Below are positions 1 through 8,790 of a stretch of DNA of 41,673 nt, piece by piece (the stretch's first letter is position 1; each line of letters begins with the position of its first letter). The notes beneath the pieces are model-generated. The model had not been told where the DNA came from. It made no database searches and saw nothing but the letters and a program-made list of their open reading frames with translations. Location: contig QKDO01000127.1 in NCBI GenBank assembly GCA_003252075.1, forward strand, positions 1 through 41,673, written 5' to 3'. The DNA comes from Nitrospirota bacterium (GTDB taxonomy: Bacteria > Nitrospirota > Thermodesulfovibrionia > Thermodesulfovibrionales > UBA6898). Position numbers and translations under genes: made by a program.

Positions 1-1
1 G

Positions 2-265
2 CCGGAGGGAATCGAACTCTTCATGAAGGAATTTCCCAATGTCGTTACCGTTGATATCTGTATGACGGATTGCGAGGAAAGGATAAAGCAGCTTGGGCAG
101 ATGAAGCAGGCCAAGCCGGAAGTGTCCATTATTCTGCTGACTACGCATCATTACCATGATGACGTTGAAGTACCCTATGTCGATGCCCATGTAATAAAAT
201 CTTCTGACCTGTCAGAGCTGAAACACATGATAAGGGCGGCAACATTGTCGGGGAACAATGCATAA
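2..265 (+). CDS. Response regulator receiver domain protein (5'-truncated)
   Basis: The reading frame is open from the left edge of the window, so the N-terminus is missing and the ATG at 23 is probably internal. The remaining residues follow the second half of a CheY-like receiver: a hydrophobic strand ending in an Asp (VVTVDI, the likely phospho-acceptor), a helix, a strand followed by LLTT (the conserved Thr/Ser switch position), and a strand ending in IK (the conserved Lys) before the last helix. It ends right after the receiver fold, so it is a stand-alone regulator or one with the receiver at the C-terminus. The usual proline after the switch Lys is Ser here. The target cannot be told. 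Confidence 0.6.
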   Translation, partial: PEGIELFMKEFPNVVTVDICMTDCEERIKQLGQMKQAKPEVSIILLTTHHYHDDVEVPYVDAHVIKSSDLSELKHMIRAATLSGNNA

Positions 266-526
266 GCTCGTGTCATTGCATTAGAGAATTGTCATGAGCT
301 TTTTCGCCGGGGTACGACGCTGTTCTCCTTGTATATTATGGTTGCGCTTTTTGTTGTTCATGAAGAGCGTGGGGGTCTTTTCTGTGATTACGGGGATGGT
401 GAGTTTCTTGCCAGGATCACGGCGGCACGAAGCAAGTTCCCCTGCAGCAGATAGCTTCGGCTGAAGATCGACAGCTCTGCTGAAGGCCCCCTGAAGAAGT
501 GATATGCCGTTATGAAGGAGAATGCC

Positions 527-1051
527 ATGAGGATACCGAAAAAGGCTGTTAGTCATGCAGTATGTCTTTCCGTAATGCTGATCTGTCTTTCCTGCACCCC
601 CGGGATCCGTCTCCGGACACAAGAAGTTCGTGATACGGAAGCGGCCGGAACATACACGACTATCTTCTATGGCTGTACCTATTTTGATGACCTTGAATCC
701 GTAGCTTTCCTTGACCGAGACGGCGATCGCTATACCATGGCGCCGTATGCCCCGGATTTCAGATACTGGGTGGTAAAGGGAATGGCTGCTAAGGAAGCCT
801 TCGCTAAAGCTGAAGAATTTCTTCATTGTAGCGCGGATTTTCAGGGATCTCAGTTACGCGAGATCATCACACCCGGCGGAGAGAGGGTCGGCTATGAAAT
901 ACGACCCAGCTATTATTCGTTTGTTTATGGTGCCGGCGATCTGATCTCTGTTGATTATTGGCTGAAAGGTGATACGATAGTCGTCCAGATAAGCCTGACC
1001 CCGTGGGCGGAAAACTTGCTTTTCGGCGGAAGCAGCACGATCGAAGAGTAA
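527..1051 (+). CDS. Putative exported lipoprotein, unknown function
   Basis: I do not recognise the family. The ATG at 527 is preferred over the one at 512 because AAGGAG at 515-520 lies a normal distance before it. The protein of about 174 residues begins with a basic stretch (MRIPKK), then a hydrophobic segment that ends in CLSC, which resembles a lipobox although the -3 position is not the usual Leu. The mature part is mixed alpha/beta-like with many aromatic residues (YYSFVYG) and no recognisable catalytic motif. An open frame also exists on the opposite strand (281-826), but it has no signal or ribosome site and is taken as a shadow. The gene stands alone. Confidence 0.5.
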   Translation: MRIPKKAVSHAVCLSVMLICLSCTPGIRLRTQEVRDTEAAGTYTTIFYGCTYFDDLESVAFLDRDGDRYTMAPYAPDFRYWVVKGMAAKEAFAKAEEFLHCSADFQGSQLREIITPGGERVGYEIRPSYYSFVYGAGDLISVDYWLKGDTIVVQISLTPWAENLLFGGSSTIEE

Positions 1052-1698
1052 CGACAGCTTTTTCCCTATCCGCCGGGTGCTGCAGGAACGGCATGTATTA
1101 CGTGGATGAGTCCTAGCCTGTTTCTTCACACGTACGATGAGAAGAGTTACCTGCGCAGCGCAGGGAGAATGATGTGTACCTTCTCGGAGAAAAAGCTACG
1201 TACGTTCTCTTCATAATCCGCTACGGTCGTTTGCTTCGCTCCGGTGAACTGAGTCACGGGTCTTACGTTCACAGCACAATGTCGGTTAATATTTATTAGG
1301 TAACGTTCGGCAGGAATCCCCACCCCGATAAAGAGAGCGAGTCCCAGGGATTCACCGCTCTTACTTAACTACGCTGCAAGCTGCCCGGGCTGGGAGCACT
1401 TCAGAACTGGCGAATTTAAACCAGGGGAACAGATAAGATACGAAATAGACTCAGAACGTATCGGAAGGTTTACTGGTCCGCGATGAGCGGAAGGGGTCCT
1501 CTTTTGGGAATGATCTCTGGGTGAGGCTTCGATCCTGATGGGAGTTTGGCGCAGTAATGACTGACGCCAAATCTTTTTGAATAAACGGTATTGCAAAGAT
1601 CATCCGGTAGCTCATAAATAAAGTGAAGTCAAAAACTTCCGACACCAGATCTTTTTTCCTGACAGTGCCTTCTAAATGGGAGTCGGTGTATTCCATAG
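1052..1698. other. Gene-poor stretch between the lipoprotein gene and recD2
   Basis: This 647-base stretch holds no gene I can support. A minus-strand open frame of 81 codons (1451-1696) starts just beyond the recD2 stop; its first 45 residues look protein-like, but the tail does not. It could be a decayed small gene that followed recD2. No tRNA, hairpin with a T-run or insertion-sequence end was seen. Confidence 0.4.
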
Positions 1699-3852
1699 TT
1701 AAGACTTTACAAGGATGAGGCGATTTTTTAGCATCGTGTAGCGCTGCTGGGGTTTGTTGTTCCGGATGGCAATGGCGAGGGCTTTTTTTGTGCCGATGAG
1801 GATGACAAGCTTCTTTCCCCGCGTTATCGCCGTATAGAGGAGGTTCCGCTGGAGCAGCAGATAATGCTGTGTCAGGACCGGCATGATGACCACAGGATAT
1901 TCACTTCCCTGTGACTTGTGCACCGAAACCGCATAGGCCAGCATGATCTCATCCAGATCGGTGAAATCATAGCCCACCATCTTGCCGTCAAAGTCAACAT
2001 TGACTTCGTGCTCTTCCCGATTGATCAAAGCAATCCTGCCGATGTCCCCATTATAGACATCCTTGTCATAATTGTTCCGAATCTGCATCACCTTGTCACC
2101 GGTGCGGAAAACCTTTGTCCCTCTGATCAGCTCATCGCCGGAAGGGTTCAGGTGTTTCTGAAGTTCAGCGTTCAGATTAGATGCACCGACAATGCCCCGG
2201 TGCATCGGCGTGAGCACCTGGATATCGTTCAGCGGGTCTAAGCCGAATCTGTTGGGGACTTTTTCACTGCAGAGGTTCAGGATCGCATCGAGCACCTTCT
2301 CCGGTTCTTCCTGTTGGATGAAATAGAAGTCCTGCTGACCTCCCTTCCCTGCCTGCGTGATCGGTAGTTCACCGCTGTTTATCCTGTGGGCATTGACGAT
2401 AATAAGGCTTTCCCGTGACTGCCGGAATATCTCGTTCAGCCGGACGCAGGGTACCTGCCCGGAATCGATGATGTCTCTGAGCACATTGCCCGCACCCACA
2501 GATGGGAGCTGGTCAACGTCGCCGACGAAGATAAGCGTAGCCTCCTTTGGTGCTGCCTGAAGCAGGTGGTACATGAGAATCACATCCACCATGGATGTCT
2601 CGTCGATCACGATCAGGTCTGCCTCAAGCAGGTTTTCCTCGTTTTTTCGAAATCCCCCGTTGTTCTTCGGACTGAATTCAAGAAGGCGGTGAATGGTCTT
2701 TGCTTCATGCCCGGTCGCTTCTGCCATTCGCTTCGCTGCCCTGCCTGTCGGGGCCGCGAGGAGGACCCGCATACCGGCGCCCCGGTGCAGTCTGAGAATC
2801 GCCCGGATGATCGTTGTCTTGCCGGTTCCCGGTCCGCCGGTGATGACCAGGACCTTGGCATCGAGGGACTCGCGAACTGCCCGTGCCTGGTTCTGCGCAA
2901 GGGTTATGCCGAGGTCTTCCTGGACCGCAGCGATCGCCCCATCCCTGTCTTCAAGGAAGAGTCTGCGCTGCTCCGTACGTATCGCGGTGAGGCTCTCAGC
3001 GACCCCCTTTTCCGCGATATGGAACTCCGTAAGGTAGACGGCCTCATCCTCTCTGAAGAGCCGGTTCGCTTTGCACAGTGCCGAGACTGCGGTGGCGACC
3101 GGAGCAGGGCCGATATCAAGGATTTTGAGGCATTCATCAATGAGTTCGTCGTAAGGGTAATAGACATGTCCCTCACCGGCCAGCTGCTGCAGCACATACA
3201 GAACACCGGCTTCTGCCCGCATAGGCGCATCTTTCGGCATGCCGAGCTTTGCCGCGATGGTGTCTGCTGTCCTGAATCCGACGCCGGAGATATCGGTCGC
3301 AAGCCGGAAGGGGTTTTCCTTGACCACGGCAATGGACTCCCTTCCGTACTGCCGGTAGATCTTGGCTGCATAGGCCGAGCTTACATCATGACTCTGAAGG
3401 AAGAGCATCACGCCACGGACTTCCTTCTGCTCCTGCCAGGCAGACCTGATCATCCCGATCCTCTTTTCCCCGATGCCCTCAACTTCTGACAGGCGGTGCG
3501 TCTGCTTCTCGATCACCTCAAGCGTATCCGTGCCGAATTTCTCGACGAGGCGTTTTGCCATGACCGGGCCAATGCCTTTTATCAGCCCCGAACCCAGATA
3601 GCGTTCAATTCCGTGCAGCGTGGCAGGAACGACGGTCTCACAGGACGTGAACTTGAACTGCTCGCCGTACTTCGGATGCCGGTCCCATGTACCGGTAAGT
3701 CTGAGGATCTCGCCGGGTGATACCGTCAGGAGATTGCCAAGTACTGTAACAAGGCTCTTATGGCCTTTCACCTTTATCTTTGCGATGGTGAAGTGGTTTT
3801 CGTCGCTGCGGAAGGTGATGCGTTCGAGCTGTCCTTGGATCTCCGTCTGCAT
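1699..3852 (-). CDS. recD2: RecD2-type (YrrC-like) ATP-dependent 5'-3' DNA helicase
   Basis: The 717 residues are typical of RecD2, the stand-alone RecD-like helicase found in organisms that use it outside RecBCD. The N-terminal OB-like part (1-90) is followed by helix-hairpin-helix segments (GSGLIKGIGP near 88-96, VEGIGEKR near 124-131, ISGVGFRTAD near 188-197), then the SF1B motor with Walker A GGPGTGKTT (339-347), Walker B LIVIDETSMVD (about 413-423), and a C-terminal UvrD-like motif VHKSQGSEYP. Its role by family knowledge is DNA repair and replication-fork processing in the cytoplasm. A -10-like TAGAAT ends five bases before the ATG, with no ribosome site, so translation may be leaderless. 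It is not part of an operon with recB or recC. Confidence 0.95.
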   Translation of the reverse strand: MQTEIQGQLERITFRSDENHFTIAKIKVKGHKSLVTVLGNLLTVSPGEILRLTGTWDRHPKYGEQFKFTSCETVVPATLHGIERYLGSGLIKGIGPVMAKRLVEKFGTDTLEVIEKQTHRLSEVEGIGEKRIGMIRSAWQEQKEVRGVMLFLQSHDVSSAYAAKIYRQYGRESIAVVKENPFRLATDISGVGFRTADTIAAKLGMPKDAPMRAEAGVLYVLQQLAGEGHVYYPYDELIDECLKILDIGPAPVATAVSALCKANRLFREDEAVYLTEFHIAEKGVAESLTAIRTEQRRLFLEDRDGAIAAVQEDLGITLAQNQARAVRESLDAKVLVITGGPGTGKTTIIRAILRLHRGAGMRVLLAAPTGRAAKRMAEATGHEAKTIHRLLEFSPKNNGGFRKNEENLLEADLIVIDETSMVDVILMYHLLQAAPKEATLIFVGDVDQLPSVGAGNVLRDIIDSGQVPCVRLNEIFRQSRESLIIVNAHRINSGELPITQAGKGGQQDFYFIQQEEPEKVLDAILNLCSEKVPNRFGLDPLNDIQVLTPMHRGIVGASNLNAELQKHLNPSGDELIRGTKVFRTGDKVMQIRNNYDKDVYNGDIGRIALINREEHEVNVDFDGKMVGYDFTDLDEIMLAYAVSVHKSQGSEYPVVIMPVLTQHYLLLQRNLLYTAITRGKKLVILIGTKKALAIAIRNNKPQQRYTMLKNRLILVKS

Positions 3853-3857
3853 GGTCT

Positions 3858-3863
3858 ATTCTA
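3858..3863 (-). promoter_or_regulatory. Candidate -10 element of recD2 (leaderless geometry)
   Basis: On the minus strand TAGAAT is followed by AGACC and then the ATG of recD2. Transcription starting about six or seven bases after the hexamer would begin at or next to the start codon. No Shine-Dalgarno sequence is present. The same spacing recurs at five other genes in the window. Confidence 0.45.
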
Positions 3864-4096
3864 CATGAACAGGAAGGAGATGAACATGAAGGTCGTAGTC
3901 CCGCAGGCAGGTCACGCAGGAAGCAGCAGTTCCAGCTGAAGGCAAAGAGAAAAATGAAGGGTGCTCCATGAAACTTTCTCACAAAAACAGACGATCTAAG
4001 CTGTTGGAGAAAGCAGCGGCTTTCTCTTCGAACTGCCTTCCTCTCGTGCCGCTATAGGGTCTTTCCTTCCCTTCCGCTTCCGCAGAGGCACGACCA

Positions 4097-5103
4097 TTAC
4101 CGGATTGGATACATCCTGTTGAACCAGCGAAGGGGGCTACCACCGCCGATCGACCGCAGAACATTGTGCGCAGGCAGGACGAGGTCAGTGCATATGAGAC
4201 TCCGGGTTTTCTTTTCAGGGACCCGCTGCACCCTCTCCCTGCGTATCTCCCAGCGCCGCTCCATCGCCTCGATCTCGACCTTTTGACTTGCAATGCTCTT
4301 CGGCGAGCTCTCGTGCCACCGAGTCCTTGCCGTCGGGAGAGGTCTTCATAAAGGGTGTAAACCCCGGCTTGTCCTGCAGGCTGATATCCAGCGTCGTTAG
4401 CCTCTGAAGATGCGAGTACCTCTGCGCGTCGGGTTTACCCTGAACACATCGATTTTTGAAACCTTCTGACTTACCACGTAGGAAATGGTTTCTGTAGCGT
4501 TAAACCAGACCCGTGCAGGGCCGTTGATCGTTGTCACATATGAACGTATCGCTTGCGCATCCGCGCCTCCTGCCTGCCTGACGGTCCATTCCATATCGAG
4601 GATGGCAATCCTGTCTTCGCCGCGCACTGCCACAGTTCAGTGCCATTCCTCGTGAAGGTAGTCGCAAGCGGCTCACGACCCACGAAAATGCCACTGGAAA
4701 AAAATTCCGGATTCGTGGTCGCCGAGGCAAAGGGATTGGGTGCATTTCCTATCACCTCCCTCTTTACTCTGTCGATAAGATATACGTTGCTCGCACCGCG
4801 GCCGCTTGTGGTGAGCATTCTTCCGTGCGGTGACGGCACGACGCGGGCATCAATGCAGCCGTAAGAAGAGCGGCTTATGGATCATCGACACAAAGGCCGG
4901 CATCAGCCCGCCGGTCACGAGCAGGAACGGAGGCCTGGTATCCTCGAAAAACTGGTAAGGTTTAAGGTCGTTTCCACGGTGTTGCTGCCCGGGTCGATCA
5001 ATGTGACGGATTTGTTTGTCTTCCTAACCAGGATGAGATGCAAGGCATCGGGGACATGCGCCGTGCTTGCCGCGGCATAGTGCAAGGGTAGTAAAGCCGG
5101 CAT
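4097..5103 (-). pseudogene. Decayed YVTN-type beta-propeller protein gene
   Basis: No single frame spans this region, but beta-propeller repeat text can be followed by hopping frames. In minus-strand order: NKSVTLIDPGSNTVETTLNL (about 5015), then SNVYLIDRVKREVIGN (about 4770), then RIAILDMEW and a stretch ending SKIDVFRVNP (about 4440-4620), then LTTLDISLQDKPGFTPFMK and TSPDGKD (about 4340-4400), and finally a segment ending in a TAA at 4097-4099. The 'vyliD...' and 'SPDGk' patterns are typical of 40-residue YVTN/SMP-30-like blades. At least three frameshifts are needed, so the gene is dead unless the sequence has errors. It lies just downstream of a multiheme cytochrome gene on the same strand; such proteins often sit together in exported redox gene clusters, so it was probably once co-expressed. 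Confidence 0.65.
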
Positions 5104-5281
5104 CCCTTGTCATGACCTTGATTGTTAAGGCTCGGTAATATCTGAGTGTTTCCTCCTGTCTTACAGTTCCTTGACCTTCGGCCGGATGCCGCCTGCCCGT
5201 CTTTGAGAAGCTCTCTGAGGCGTGGCATACGTGATGCCAAAGGATATTGCGAAACAGGACTTGACCCGCACATACTGAACG

Positions 5282-6076
5282 CTACTGAACCGGTTTTGTG
5301 TGACACCTCTGGCAATCGTTGAGCGGGAAAGCGACCGAAGTGTGGCAGACGCCACAGTACTCACCGCTGGATATCTGCAGCATCGAGAATTTGATCGCGC
5401 CTTTTTTCGTGATCGGAAATATCTCGGGATGGCAGACCTCGCATCCGTTCCAGACGGCGTGCTTCTTATGGGAGAAGAGGACATCGGACATCCACGCAAC
5501 CCCTGATTCTATCGAGACATCCTTATCCATTTTCATGGGAGTCCTTTTAATGGATATGCCTTCAAGAAAATCGGCGGGCTTGATGAGTCCCTTGGTCTCT
5601 GCTTCCTCCCAGTCTATGCTGTTCCCAAGAGCGTTCTTGGGCAATCTGTTAATAAATGTATTGAATTCGTATTCCTTTTTAACTTCCTTTCCAAGAGAGT
5701 GGCACCGTTCACATCTTTCGGCTTCCTCCGGCAAAACGCTGCCGGAACACGAACCAAATATCTTTCTTCCCTCAAAGACCCTGTTTCCGTTATGACAGGA
5801 CCCGCAATGAAAGCCTCTCATGTTCGTAGCAGCACTAATCTTCGTCGCTCCCGCTTCCATCGCAAACCCCACGTCGACGTGGCAAAGCCTGCAGGTAAAC
5901 TTCGCCCGGTGAAGCCAATGGTCGAAGACGACGGGAACAAGCCCTGACCGAGAAGAATAATTGTTAATGACTACCCTGCCGTATCTGTCAGGTGAAACTA
6001 CGGTCATCGCCGACACTGCCCCTGCAGAAAAGAGGAGAATAAAGAAGAACGTAAACAACTGGCTGAAGGGATGCAT
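5282..6076 (-). CDS. Exported six-heme c-type cytochrome (c3/c7-like CxxCH protein)
   Basis: The protein has 264 residues, a signal peptide (hydrophobic 8-22, cut likely after VSA at 23) and six CxxCH haem-binding motifs at about residues 62, 91, 122, 212, 241 and 255. Extra His residues (for example FDHWLH and FSHKKH) are likely distal haem ligands. The two sets of three motifs suggest duplicated c7-like modules. By family knowledge it is a periplasmic or outer-surface electron carrier in anaerobic respiration or metal reduction; its partner is not shown. The start follows GGAG seven bases upstream and lies three bases after the stop of the small exported protein gene, so the two form an operon. 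A wrecked paralogue lies just upstream. Confidence 0.85.
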   Translation of the reverse strand: MHPFSQLFTFFFILLFSAGAVSAMTVVSPDRYGRVVINNYSSRSGLVPVVFDHWLHRAKFTCRLCHVDVGFAMEAGATKISAATNMRGFHCGSCHNGNRVFEGRKIFGSCSGSVLPEEAERCERCHSLGKEVKKEYEFNTFINRLPKNALGNSIDWEEAETKGLIKPADFLEGISIKRTPMKMDKDVSIESGVAWMSDVLFSHKKHAVWNGCEVCHPEIFPITKKGAIKFSMLQISSGEYCGVCHTSVAFPLNDCQRCHTKPVQ

Positions 6077-6079
6077 CGA

Positions 6080-6409
6080 TTACTCCTTTTCCTTTGATTC
6101 GAGAGCAAAGAAGAAAAGGTCTCGGCAGCGCTGGAGCCTCTTCAGAAAAACTTTCCGCTGAGTCTCATCGAGCTTTTCTATGAGCGGTTTCAGTTTATCG
6201 CATCTCGCTATAAGATTTCTCAATTCATCCGGAGAGAATATCACTGCATCCTGTGTCTTCGAACAGACATCATCAAATTCATTCTTCCAGTCATCCTGTG
6301 CATGGACAACGCCGCACCACGAGAATGTTTGTTTCTCTATATCCTGTGTGCCGGAAAACAGGATCGTAGCGGTGGCAATGCTGATGAGGCAAACTCTCAG
6401 TTTCGTCAT
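6080..6409 (-). CDS. Small exported protein co-encoded with the multiheme cytochrome
   Basis: I know of no functional name. The ATG at 6409 is chosen over a TTG at 6433 because it gives a normal signal peptide (MTKLRV..., cleavage after VVHA) and has AAGGA just upstream. The mature part of about 75 residues begins DDWKNEFDDVCSK and is helical and charged, with three Cys residues and no CxxCH motif. The pattern DELRNLIARCDKLKPLIEKL suggests a helical hairpin. The stop is separated from the cytochrome start by three bases, so it is most likely a periplasmic partner or chaperone of that cytochrome; this is inferred from position only. Confidence 0.7.
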   Translation of the reverse strand: MTKLRVCLISIATATILFSGTQDIEKQTFSWCGVVHAQDDWKNEFDDVCSKTQDAVIFSPDELRNLIARCDKLKPLIEKLDETQRKVFLKRLQRCRDLFFFALESKEKE

Positions 6410-6425
6410 TTTATCCTTTTTTTCT

Positions 6426-6990
6426 TCAATCAATGTAACGGTTTCGCAGACATCTCTCGATTAACAGGACGGCTGCCGATGTGTGACAGACTCGGCAACA
6501 TTTCCCCTCATATATCTCTGCCATGGAGTACTTTGTCGAGTCCATTTTACCCACAAATATTTCAGAGTGGTAACAGCTCGCAACCGTTCCGTATCGCATG
6601 CTTCTTATGGGAGAATATGATGTCTGGTATCCTCTCGAGTTTTGTCCCGGGCAAAATCCTTCTGTGCAATGAGCTACCGCCGTATTATCAGGATTCTCCG
6701 GAAAATCCAGAAGCATTATTTCTCCATCAACTTCAGCCATTTCCCCGTCTATGCCGTTTCCGAACCGCTTTGCCGCAGAAGGCCGTTTCCCTCTTATGGC
6801 ACGTACCGCACTAGTAACCATTCATATTATCCGAAGTCTTGATTCCGGTTGTGCCAGCTTTTTCAGAACAGCCGCTAAGCACTGACTGCCGTATTTATAC
6901 GGTAAGGTCCCATTTTTACTCCGGCTTGGGCAGCCGTCATACCGGCAAAGACAAGAACGATTAATGCGATAAAAGAGTCCTTTTATGGAC
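6426..6990 (-). pseudogene. Relic of a second multiheme cytochrome paralogous to the 5282-6076 gene
   Basis: Pieces of a cytochrome resembling the intact neighbour appear in different minus-strand frames. In order they are a signal peptide (SFIALIVLVFAGMTAAQA, about 6920-6978), a CGTCHK haem motif directly after an in-frame stop (about 6800), a block aligning to the intact protein's GNSIDWEEAETKG (here GNGIDGEMAEVDG, about 6745), a block IPDIIFSHKKHAIRNGCE matching FSHKKHAVWNGCE in another frame (about 6590-6640), and a final CRVCHTSAA (about 6485). The next haem motif has become RCLRN. It is clearly derived from the same family and is non-functional. It lies upstream of the small exported protein gene and was probably the first gene of the old operon. 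Confidence 0.75.
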
Positions 6991-7129
6991 TTCTTCCCCC
7001 ACTTTCCTTATTGATCGAATGCACGCTTCCCTGTTGCACAACGGCATGACCGTATTACGAAGCGTCTCTTCATATAAAATATTTTAGCGGGTAAACGACA
7101 AAAAGTTCAATGGCCTATCTCACGTGAGA

Positions 7130-7640
7130 GGCGGCGATAGAGAAGTAACCGGACTGAATGATAAAGAGGGCACGGTTATGGATGCTTTTGTCGGGGCGCA
7201 GACTTCTTTTATCGTGAAAGTTACTGCGTATTTCACGATGAAAACAAGCGGATAGACCTTTCCGTCGAGTTCTCGAAATACAGGACAGTGGAGACGCTGT
7301 ACTCTTTCCAGGGATTACTACGCGAAGATTGAAGGTAGGCCGGACAGTTGTTGAGGAATATTCTCTGAACTCCTACATCGCAGATTCCTTTTTTATGTGT
7401 TCAACTATTCAATTGCTGTCGATATCCACTGACAAGGCCGTGGGTATTGACGGTTGCGACGTCAAGAAGACAGTTCTGAGCAAAACGGTGTCTGCTTCCG
7501 AATGGAATTTACGTCGGTGCAGCCAGGGTTACACGAGTTATGTAACGGGAGTACTTGAGAAAAATGAGGTAATGACGAAAGCGTTTTGTTGGTGGGCCTT
7601 ATAGGTGTTAACACCAGGTTTGAATTTCAGCAGAAGCATG
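7130..7640 (+). pseudogene. Degraded coding stretch, family not recognised
   Basis: The plus strand gives protein-like text split over frames: a first part VMDAFVGAQTSFIVKVTAYF (about 7178), then ENKRIDLSVEFSKYRTVETL (about 7240-7300) in another frame, then SFQGYYAKIEG only if a base is removed near 7315, then VVEEYSLNSYIADSFF (about 7346 on), and near 7600 a piece GLIGVNTRFEFQQKHGKM. The 91-codon open frame at 7329-7604 is only one part of this. It resembles a decayed exported or regulatory protein, but I cannot name it. The preceding stretch 6991-7129 shows nothing. Confidence 0.3.
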
Positions 7641-7693
7641 GTAAAATGCAGGAAACATAATGGAATAAAAGCAGAAAAAGAGGGTTAACTGAT

Positions 7694-8170
7694 ATGGCTA
7701 ATGTCAAAGGAACAGCTTTTGTAACCATTCGCGCAGAGCTGAAAAAAAAAGGTTCTCAGTCCGAAGAACGAATGCGCGCTTTGTTTTCCGAAAAAGGGTG
7801 GAATATTTTTCAAAGCATCATGCCGGTTTCCTGGATTCCCATTGATATCGGAGGTCGCATTGTGGAAGCGGCAGCAAAGGCGCTCTTCCCTGGAGATCCT
7901 AAGGGTATATGGAAGATGGCTAAGATCTGCGGTAAAGATAACATTAAAGGGATTTATCGGCCGCTTATACGCATCCTTTCCGTGCCGTACATAGGGAGTA
8001 AGGCAGCCGGCCTTTGGAAAATTTATTATGACCAGGGTGAAAACAAGGTATTGGAAGTCAATGAAAACGGAAAATATATTGTATATGGTGTTACGGGAAA
8101 TCCTACAATTCCAGCTTCCTTGCGCGAATTTATCGGAGGCTTTGTCGCCGGGATGTTCGAACTGACCTGA
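7694..8170 (+). CDS. DUF2378 / TIGR02265-like family protein
   Basis: The protein has 158 residues. The opening VKGTAFVTIRAEL, the central pattern of an aromatic-rich helix followed by PVSWIPID, and the tail with GLWKIYYDQGE resemble the small DUF2378 (TIGR02265) family, which is most abundant in myxobacteria and has no established function; some members are related to ligand-sensing HNOB/V4R-like folds. There is no signal peptide or membrane segment. AGAGGG lies upstream of the ATG. It is a single gene between two degraded regions and does not clearly share an operon with the downstream biosynthetic genes. Confidence 0.6.
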   Translation: MANVKGTAFVTIRAELKKKGSQSEERMRALFSEKGWNIFQSIMPVSWIPIDIGGRIVEAAAKALFPGDPKGIWKMAKICGKDNIKGIYRPLIRILSVPYIGSKAAGLWKIYYDQGENKVLEVNENGKYIVYGVTGNPTIPASLREFIGGFVAGMFELT

Positions 8171-8790
8171 GCGAGAAATGTGAGTTCTCAGATCATAGAT
8201 ATAGATCCCGAGCGTTGGAAATGGCGGATTAATTGGAATTAATCGCCTTCCTGCCTTCAGAACAAATTCCCTTTCGGCATACAGGCCAAACCAAGACTTC
8301 TTCTCTTCGCCTATGCTTTAACGCCAGTCATCAAATATGGGCGAAATATCGTTTGCAAACGCTAACGAAGACGTCAGCATCTCCCTCCTATCTTCTCGAT
8401 GCAGCCATTCCCGGTTTTTGAGGGTCTCCTTTTGGCGGACAGTTTGATACGCCAATGATCTCTGTATTTCCAACCGGACAGTGCCCATCCCCGGGCCAGT
8501 GCAAGCACAGTTTCAGCCGCATCCCTCTTTTATTGGGTGGAGTACCATCCATAGTCATGCTACATCTCGGAGGACTTTTCGGGATATGCTGGATAACGTT
8601 TTCACGTTTCGTGTAATCGTCTCTTGGGACACTTGCGGCATATGTACCTGAAAGCGAAATGACTTCAACCTATCAGGATCTATCCCTGCTTTGCGTGACG
8701 ACAGGGGAAATCGGGTGTAATATTCATGGAGCGTTCCCGCATTCTCCTCGGGTGTGATTATCGTGTATGATAAGGGTGCAAGGTTGAGCG
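8171..8790. other. Degraded intergenic stretch upstream of the radical SAM/PKS genes
   Basis: No intact gene is visible in these 620 bases. The minus strand holds two separate protein-like runs in different frames, one near 8553-8760 (ITPEENAGTLHEYYTRF...) and one near 8370-8545 (AAETVLALARGWALSGW...). They may be remains of one or two old genes. No promoter for the downstream gene stands out beyond a TATGAT at 8765-8770. Confidence 0.3.

Noticed and set aside
281-826. Minus-strand frame of 181 codons overlapping the putative lipoprotein gene
   Set aside because: No ribosome site, signal or family match; the plus-strand frame has an SD site and a signal peptide.
6958-6976. Shared 14-mer TTAATGCGATAAAA at about 6961 and 41524
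   Set aside because: A few chance 14-base matches are expected in a window of this length, and the flanks do not align.
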